From: Homarus americanus
Taxonomy: Eukaryota; Arthropoda; Malacostraca; Decapoda; Nephropidae
Direction of reading: 5' to 3'
Assembly: GCF_018991925.1 (NCBI RefSeq)
Contig: NW_024737068.1
Span: forward strand, 554,235 to 618,234
Length of the DNA: 64,000 bases
Positions 57,158 to 64,000 of this stretch are shown one piece after another. A model generated the notes under the pieces. The model was given only the letters and a program-made list of their open reading frames with translations. It did not search any database and was not told where the DNA came from. Position numbers and translations under genes: made by a program. Position 1 is the first letter of the stretch, and each line of letters begins with the position of its first letter.

Positions 57158-57591
57158 GTAAGAGTGAGGGAGGTGGTGGTGTGGCTCAGGGTACGAATGG
57201 TACGGCGGCTGGTGCGAGGCGGGATCATTACTTATGTATGGTGGCTGGCTGGCCCTGGCCTGGCCCACCCCGGCCGACCGGCGGACCAGGCCAGGCCACC
57301 CAGCCCAGTCCAGCCGTTCGTCCTGCCCCTGCCCTTACCTCCTCCTCCTTACACCAGAGCCATCGTATGTCCACCCTGTACCCATTATACTCATCACCTA
57401 GTCTACTGCCCTACACCCACATTTACCTCACACTCGCCCCCACCCTACACCCACTCTTACCTTACAGACGCTCCCACCTCCCACCCTACAATCACCTCTG
57501 GGTATCTGTGATTGAATAGGATTGTGGGTGGGATGTGATTGAAGAATAGTTTATCTTGTCTGTAGTTGTGTGGGAGGGAAGGGGCTAGGGA

Positions 57592-57622
<31 letters not shown>

Positions 57623-57699
57623 AGGGGGAGAGAGGCCGGGGTCGTGGACAATGAACTGCATTGTACGGTAACAGTCACGTGGTGTAGCACTGACCCAGC
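57158..57699. other. Intergenic unique sequence
   Basis: GC-rich at 57190-57320 (CCGGCCGACCGGCGG at 57271). CTACACCCAC-type repetition lies at 57410-57480, and (GT)n at 57594-57620. No gene recognised. Confidence 0.7.
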
Positions 57700-58170
57700 C
57701 TCCTTCACAACCCAACCCCGCCCACCCTCCCTCCCTCAGCCCCACCCCGCCTACCCACCCTCCCTCACTAACTCCCACCCAGCTCACCCTCTCTTCCTCA
57801 GCCCCACCTCGCCCACCCTCTCCCTCCCTCAGCCCCACCTCGCCCACCCTCTCCCTCCTCAGCCCCGCCCTGCCCACCCCTCTCCCTCCCCAGCCCCGCC
57901 CACCTCTCTCACTACCACACCCTACCCTCTGTCCCGCCTACTCTTTCTCTCCATCTTTACTAGCTCATACCCTCTCGACCCCACCCCTGCCCACCCACTC
58001 TTTCTTGAGACCCACCTCCTCGCTACACTTACACCGCCCATCTTTCCTCTACAACGCCCCGCCCACCGACCGACCCTCACTACACTATCCCGCCCACAAA
58101 CCCACCCACCCTCACCACACTTATCCCGCCCGACCGCCCACCCTTCCTCTCTACGCTGCCCCCACCCCCT
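57700..58170. repeat. C-rich minisatellite
   Basis: Units of about 25-32 bp around CAGCCCCACCTCGCCCACCC and TCTCCCTCC, regular at 57785-57905 and degenerating to the right. Confidence 0.85.
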
Positions 58171-58796
58171 CACCTACCATGGGTCTTCAGTAAAGATACT
58201 CGGCTCTTAACACTATAATTATGTAGTGTCACTTGGGTAGTTATTATAGGGGGTCAGTGGTGTGTGGATCTGTGTGTATATTGTTTATGTATCTGTGTAT
58301 GTATGTGTGTGTATATTTGTGTCCATGTGTGTGTATCTGTGTCCATGTGTGTGTGTGTGTGTGTCCATGTTTGTGTGTGTGTATTTGTGTGTTAACCAGT
58401 CACAAGACCCCCCTCTCCCCCGTTGAACCTCCCGAAATTACCACTTTAAGATTCATAACTCATTTACGCACACACACACACACCACCGTCACCTTTTATT
58501 ATTAATGTATATAGTTTAACACCCACCTGTGTCTGTCTGTCTGTGTGTGTGTGTGTGGGTTGTCTAAGATAATGAATGGGATTAGTGTGAAGTGAGTGGT
58601 GTGTGAGATAGTATGAAATGAGTGGGTTGTGGGATCGGTGTGAAATGAGTGGGTCTGGGTTAGCATGAAATAACTTAATGGTGTAACAGCTGACAAGTGT
58701 TAACAAACATTGAGAAACAAAAGATATACAAGGGGGGGAGGGTGTAAGGCCGTAAGGGTATACCAACCGTGTTTATATTACTGTCAACACGTGGGA
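58171..58796. other. Intergenic with GT-rich cryptic repeat
   Basis: 58260-58392 is GTGTGTATCTGTGTCCATGT-type sequence. (CA)n lies at 58469-58482 and (GT)n at 58542-58556. 58585-58665 has three copies of a GAAATGAGTGGGTTGTGGGAT-like unit. Confidence 0.8.
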
Positions 58797-59484
58797 TCTA
58801 CTGTGCTAGTCAGGCTGCACCTCGATTATGCTGTTCAGTTCTGAATTGGATTGAAACAGTTTATTTAGCCAGAAAAAACACAGATACAGAGTGGATAATA
58901 ATAACATTATTAACATGGCTGAGCCAGTTGAGAACCTGAGCTCTCTTTTAGGCACCTGATATATACTATACATTTATTTCAAAGAAGTATTATGTGACAT
59001 TTATAGAATTGATATCAATTCACCGGAGTCGGTGCAGCGAAGAGTAACGAAAATGATTCCGGGACTTAGAAACTTTCCCTATCAAGATAGATTAAAGAAA
59101 CTAAACTTGCATTCCCTAGAAAGACGAAGAGTGCGGGGAGATATGATAAAAGTATTTAAGTGAGTAAAAGGAATCAATAAAGGGGATATAGATAAAGTTC
59201 TTATAATATCCTAGCAGGATAGGACTCGGAGCAACGGATTTAAGTTGGATAAGTTTAGGTTTAGGAGGGATATAGGAAGGAACTGGTTCACAAATAGGGT
59301 GGTGGATGAGTGGAACAAGCTTAGCAACTTTGTAGTAAGTGCTGGAACGCTGGAAAGTTTTAAAAGGAGGCTAGATAGATTCATGGATGAGAGAGAGTGG
59401 TAGTAACTCTCGACAGGAGCTGCCATGCACAGGCCAACCGGCCTATTGCAGACTCCTTATTTTCTTATGTTCTTATGTTAAGTG
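58797..59484 (+). mobile_element. LINE-C copy 2, 3' end, with LINE-B insertion
   Basis: Plus-strand 3' end of the LINE-C family. 58797-58843 (GCTAGTCAGGCTGCACCTCG) and 59002-59484 match consecutive parts of copy 1 (51190 down to 50684). Coding remnants are RPHLDYAVQF on the left, then SVQRRMTKMIPGLRNFPY (approximate) and the C-terminus through RNWFTNRVVDEWNKLS (59290-59330). An in-frame TGA at 59161 replaces a Trp codon. The 3' end is TTCTTATGTTCTTATGTT. Heavily 5' truncated. Confidence 0.88.
58844..59001 (-). mobile_element. LINE-B 3'-end fragment inside LINE-C copy 2
   Basis: AATTGGATTGAAACAGTTTA, TTTAGCCAG and GAGCCAGTTGAGAACCTGAG match the LINE-B 3' UTR (44060-44220) in the same orientation. 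This 158-bp, 5'-truncated copy sits between LINE-C positions that are adjacent in copy 1 except for 10 bp (GTGCCCTTAT), which are missing here. Insertion was therefore accompanied by a small target deletion rather than a duplication. Confidence 0.85.
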
Positions 59485-60320
59485 AGTAACCTGATCCCTC
59501 TCCCTCTCAATATTAGAGAAAGAGAGGGATAAAAGGACGTTAGAGGAGGGAGAAAAAGAGGGATGGGTGTTAATAGTTTAGAAGAGGTAGCGGTAGTTAG
59601 CGAACTCTCATCTTTCCTTCGTTAAGCTTAGGAGGGAGAGAGGGTGGGGGGCGATAGTGGTGGTAGAAAACTGTTCCACTGTTTCTTTAACCCATAAATA
59701 AAAGGTTCCTTGGTTACATCGTTGCTTGAAATTTTCACATCAGAAAGTTGAAAAGATCACGTTTAAAGTCCTGTACTTCCTGGAGTGAGTTACTGAGCCT
59801 GTTGGTGGTGAAGTCACGTTAGTATACCTGGAGTGTGTGTATCAGCGGGGACCCATTCTCGCTCACCCCTGGATTGACTTATGTACCCACGGTGAAGCAG
59901 CCTCTGGTAGGATCTGCAGCGGTACCCAAGTTAATTTACAAATATTAATACAGGCTGGTCCCCCCCTCCCTTCCCCTTTTTAATTGAGCCGTGGGGGGGG
60001 GGGGGTGTAATTACCAGGATCTCATTTGGAGGTTGACACGCCCAGGTATACTGTACATACTCCAGATGGGCCGTGATACTTGTTGGCCAGGTTATGGTGC
60101 ATCTTAATTGTGTTTTGAGGTCGGGAGATGGCCTGGGCGGTGGGAGGAGACACCAAGCCCACAAGGGACAAAGGCTGAGCGAGCGCCAGGGAGGGGTGGG
60201 GGCTGCCATGCTAGGGACCTGTGTGCCTCTGTCACGGGTGAGGGGACCTGAGGCACATATGCCAATCATCTCTAGTCTACATGACCGCTCCTCACTCCTA
60301 CTGCCTTACTACCTCCTCTC
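59485..60320. other. Intergenic unique sequence
   Basis: GAGAGGGA-rich at 59510-59570 and a poly-G run at 59993-60005. No gene recognised. Confidence 0.75.
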
Positions 60321-60390
60321 CTCCCTACCTACCTACCCACCTACCTACCTACCTACCTCCCTCCCTCCCTCCCTCCCTCCCTCCCTCCCT
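60321..60390. repeat. (CTAC)n and (CCCT)n microsatellite
   Basis: CTAC units to about 60357, then CCTC units to 60390. Confidence 0.95.
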
Positions 60391-61039
60391 CATCTTTTCT
60401 TTACTCTCGCTTTCCCTCCCTGGGTCACCACACTCTTCACCCTCGAGGAGAATGGTCGGGACTCGGTTATCAGAGCACCAGACAGGTCAAATTAGTGCTT
60501 CAGCTTGTGTGTGTGTGTGTTCACCTCCCTCCAGCAGGTACCTGAGGGTGGTGTGATGTGTCAGACCACCACCATCTTCACCGTAATTTACTGTCATGGG
60601 GGTAGTCCCTTGAAGGTGGCACCCGGTCGTGTTCCCCTTCTGCTTTGTGTGTATATGTGTTAATTGGTTATGTAAAGGCTTTATAAGTGACAATAATAAT
60701 AATACGAACAATAAAGAGAAAAGCAATTTACATACATAACAATAAACACACCATTTGAGCATAAGGTACCCGGGGCAGTAATCACCTGGTGGCGACAGTA
60801 CTAACGTCTTAACCCAGGTGTGAGAGCAGCCGAGCATACACACCATCTGTTTACCCTCATCAAATATAGTACTAGTATTCAAGTTGGTGCCTCGAGTCCT
60901 TTACAGTCACATATACAGTATATATACACACTACGACTACTACTTTGCTGTCATTTGTAATAGAGTATGACGATCATACAATAATATGAGTTATTAACGG
61001 TGTCGCCTTCGTTGGTGGGCTCTTAGGTGACTCGAGAGG
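60391..61039. other. Intergenic unique sequence
   Basis: Ordinary unique DNA, (GT)n at 60507-60520. No gene recognised. Confidence 0.75.
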
Positions 61040-61615
61040 CCGATACGGGACCTAGGGAGAGGGGATGAGTGACCTAGGGATAAGGGATAGGTGTAGGGGT
61101 GAGTGACCTAGGGAGAAGGCGTAGGTGTGAGTGACCTAGCGAAAAGGTGTAGGTGTAAGGGTGAGTGACCTAGGGAGAAGGTATAGGTGTAGGGGTGAGT
61201 GACCTAGGGAGAAGGGGTAGGTGTAGGGGTGAGGACCTAGGGAGAAGGTGTAGGGTGAGTGAGGGAGAAAGGTGTAGGGGTGAGGACCTAGGGAGAAGGG
61301 GTAGGTGTAGGGGTGAGTGACAGGGAGAAGGTGTAGGGGTGAGTGACCTAGGGAGAAGGGGTAGTAGGGGTGAGTGACCTAGGGAGAAGGTGTAGGGGTG
61401 AGTGACCTAGGGAGAAGGTGTAGGTGGGGGTGAGTGACCTAGGGAGAAGGTGTAGGTGTAGGTGGAGTGACCCAGGGAGAAGGTGTGTGTAGGGGTGAGT
61501 GACCTAGGGAGAAGGTATAGGTGTAGGGTTGAGGGATAGAAGGGGTAAGGGTGAGGGATAGAAGGGGTAGGTGTAGGGAGGGGTGAGAGACCTAGGGAGA
61601 CAGAAGGGGTCACCT
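61040..61615. repeat. About 30-bp minisatellite
   Basis: About 18 units of GAGTGACCTAGGGAGAAGGT plus GTAGGTGTAGGGGT, with GTGTAG copy-number variation giving units of 26-36 bp. Confidence 0.94.
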
Positions 61616-63639
61616 CAGGCTTGGCTCGTAGCTTTTTAGTGCTGTTGTGTTTTTGTTGGTCTTTGTTAGGGAGGCGGGCGGGGAAGTGATCAGTGGAGGT
61701 GTGTGTATGCATTTGTGTGTGTATTGGGCAGGTGGTGGTGTAGGCTGGTAGACAGGCATACCGCCCCTCACGCACTGTCACGCCCATGACACTCATTCTA
61801 CTACACTTGCCGCCCGTCCGCCCGTAGTAACGAGCACAGCGGGGTGTGGGCGGGCGAATCATTGCAGAAGACGGACGAAACGAACTGAAAGAGTGTTGGG
61901 TGGTGTGGCCTGGGGGGTAGGCCGGCGTGGTTGCAAGATGTTGCGACGGAGCCACCTCGGCGGACCAAGACTGCCTGCGCCCCCTCGCTCCCTCACTCTC
62001 TTTCTACCCCGCGCTCTCTTTACACCCTACTCTCTCGCCCGCTCTCCCTCCCATAGCTATCTTTGTGCGCCGTACTTGTTATTGCTCCTCCATGTGCCCA
62101 CCTCGCCCCTTCCCTCAACTCCCCGGCCTACTGCATTGTTCCATCACTACCCTGCTAGGCTTATTCCCGACCAGTGGGAGGCGCCGCGCTGGTCTGTAAG
62201 TGTGTCCTTGAATAGATCCCTGTAGGTAGGGTGTGGGGCGGGCCGTGGTGGACACTGGTAGAGATAAGGCAGCAGTGTACCCAGCATTCTCACACACCTA
62301 AATCATTGCTCCAGTAAACCAATCTTGTACTCGACCGCATGGCCTGGCCGGTCATCAGCGTGACACCTTGCACCACACTCACCGTCTATACCGTTGTAAT
62401 GTTATATCGAAACAAAATTGTTTTCCTGAAAGGTGTGAAATGTAGAATTTGTGAAGAGGAGGGTGGGAGCGTTGCATGTGTATGTGTGGGTGCGTGCGTG
62501 TGCGTGGGGTAGTGTCCCCGCACAGCCGCGCGTGGCGGGCCTACAGCGTACGTAGGTCGGTGTAGCGTTCGTACGGGGGAGAGGGCAGTGTGAGGTGCGC
62601 CGCCCAGCCGTGTGGAGGTAGGGCCGCCTCGTCTCCGTGTGCCGCCTCCGCTGGTCCCAGCCTTCCTATCAACACCAGTGAGCGTGTGTCCGTGTAGCTG
62701 GTTGGAGGCCGCCGCCGCTCCCGCCCGTCCCACACATGATCTACTCCTCCCCAGTCAACAGTGTATAGCGGCACCATGGCTACATCCCCTCTCTTTACCA
62801 AGGGACACTGCCCACCAGGCCTGGCCCATCACCACCGCCTATACACTCACTACTTCCTCCTCATCACTCAGTGAACTTTTGTGCTTGAAATATTGCTGAC
62901 AAAATGCCAGGTGTATTTTGTGTGCTACTTAAAACAATAGTAAATATATTTGAGTGATGGACTATAACCATGCGATCTGGTGCTTTGTGACAAAGGACTG
63001 TGTGGACATGGTGGTGTTATGGTGGTTGACACGTCAAGCATTAACTCAACGTCAAGTGAAGGTGTATCATGTGTTTTGTGTAGTGTGGGTGTGTATATGT
63101 GTGTATGTTTGTGTGAGGAAGGGAAGGAAGGGTTGAGCAGTGGGTCTGGGGTGGTGGTGGTAGTGATGGGTGGGTTGGGAGAAACTGGTGGTGGTGGGGA
63201 GGAGTGGCAGAGGCTGGGCTCAGATAGGGGAGCTACAGTATACCCACCACCACCTCTCCCCAGCATGGCTACCACACCACAACACCCCAACACACTCTCA
63301 CCTGCAGTTCTCCAGCAACATAGCAACGCTGCACCACCGCGTAATCCAGGGCATACTCACGGACACACAAGATGAATGTGTCTTTAAAATAATCTTTCTT
63401 AAATGTGATTTGAAATATTTAAATGTGATTATTGATACGAAGATTTTTTAATAAGGGTAACATCACAAGTTACTACGACGGTATAAAGAAAAATATTCTT
63501 GTCATTTGGTTTAGTAATTCAGTGCTACTTATAAAGAAATTCAGAATGACAGTAATTGGAAAGTTGGAGGTAAGTTTAGCATGCACTCATATCACCGTCA
63601 ACTGCTGAGGCAAAGTCTTAGGATAAAGATAAGAAGTTA
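61616..63639. other. Unique region, CpG-rich at 62440-62720
   Basis: 62490-62720 contains many CpG (CGCACAGCCGCGCGTGGCGG at 62519; CCGCCGCCGCTCCCGCCCGT at 62709) and could be a promoter-type CpG cluster. No exon can be supported. 62900-63590 is AT-rich unique sequence with a GTGGTGGTGG patch near 63150-63200. Confidence 0.55.
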
Positions 63640-64000
63640 CATCCCTCGTCACAGCGAAGATATGGGTCACATCCCTTGTCAGAGTAAAGGTAGAGCTTGC
63701 ATGAGTCACATCTTGTTTATATAAAGGCCATACCATTGGTTTATATAGTGGCCACACCATTTGTTTATATAGAGGCCACACCATTTGTTTATATAGAGGC
63801 CACACCATTTGTTTTTGTAGAGGCCACATCACTTGTTGCTAGAGAGATACAGGCCACATCACTTGTTGCTAGAGAGATACAGGCCACATCACTTGTTGCT
63901 AGAGAGATACAGGCCACATCACTTGTTGCTAGAGAGATACAGGCCACATCACTTGTTGCTAGAGAGATACAGGCCACATCACTTGTTGCTAGAGATACAG
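63640..64000. repeat. Composite minisatellite, 24- and 30-bp units sharing a core
   Basis: 63715-63815 holds four 24-bp units (GTTTATATAGAGGCCACACC-type). 63830-64000 holds six near-identical 30-bp units (TTGCTAGAGAGATACAGGCC-type), running off the right edge. Both share GGCCACAYCAYTTGTT. Older diverged units are visible at 63640-63715. The 24- and 30-bp lengths keep minus-strand frames open, which is not evidence of coding. Confidence 0.93.

Overview
This window looks like nuclear DNA from an arthropod, most probably a decapod crustacean. Visible reasons are many TTAGG/TTTGG-type (arthropod telomere-like) stretches, very dense di-, tri- and tetranucleotide runs, long minisatellites, and decayed non-LTR retrotransposons whose protein fragments resemble families common in crab and shrimp genomes. 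The species is not identifiable from what I can read, and the decapod placement is inference. No bacterial-style gene layout, no rRNA and no intact host gene is visible.

Most of the 64 kb is tandem repeat. Large arrays are: 1-625 (53/44-bp units), 3138-3795 (42 bp), 5785-6388 (29 bp), 9520-11540 (about 42 bp, AACCTAA-rich), 11587-12150 (16 bp), 12195-12397 and 13324-14070 (37 bp, one array split by a mobile element), 16393-19143 (about 26 bp, G-rich), 19289-19735 (31 bp), 25805-29395 (3.6 kb, A/C/T with almost no G), 31335-33010 (53 bp), 33345-34530 (31 bp), 37990-40715 (24 bp), 61040-61615 (about 30 bp) and 63640-64000 (24- and 30-bp units). Their open frames are artefacts of repetition and are not annotated as genes.

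Mobile elements explain most of the non-tandem sequence that can be recognised. LINE-A (6926-8518, minus) keeps an RNase H domain and a C-terminal zinc motif. LINE-B (44060-49691, minus; second copy 52777-53835, plus; short 3' ends near 20272, 55165 and 58844) carries an APE-type endonuclease and reverse transcriptase. LINE-C (50684-52737, minus; 58797-59484, plus) is CR1/jockey-like. A tRNA-derived SINE occurs three times (5395-5745, 20570-20956, 48699-49088), always with its pol III head on the minus strand. Small inverted-repeat elements occur at 628-791, 30962-31107, 45500-46176 and 54305-54453. A repeat family named ME-1 here (12398-13323 and 44415-45367) combines a conserved stem, a 45-bp hairpin minisatellite and a microsatellite tail.

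The 44-49 kb block is a stack of insertions: LINE-B is interrupted by ME-1, by a pogo/Tigger-like 677-bp element with a second foldback inside it, and by a SINE with a perfect 11-bp target duplication. The other LINE-B copy at 53 kb carries TACAGTGTA at exactly the position where the 677-bp element sits in the first copy, which looks like an excision footprint. This is the most interesting signal in the window.

Host coding evidence is thin. Three candidate exons are listed with low to moderate confidence (36909-37184, 42724-43035, 57098-57157). The first has mixed amino-acid composition and is the best. Two CpG-rich stretches (about 40780-41250 and 42660-43080) share a duplicated 24-bp motif, one copy of which matches the RFX X-box consensus. 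They could be promoters of an unseen gene.
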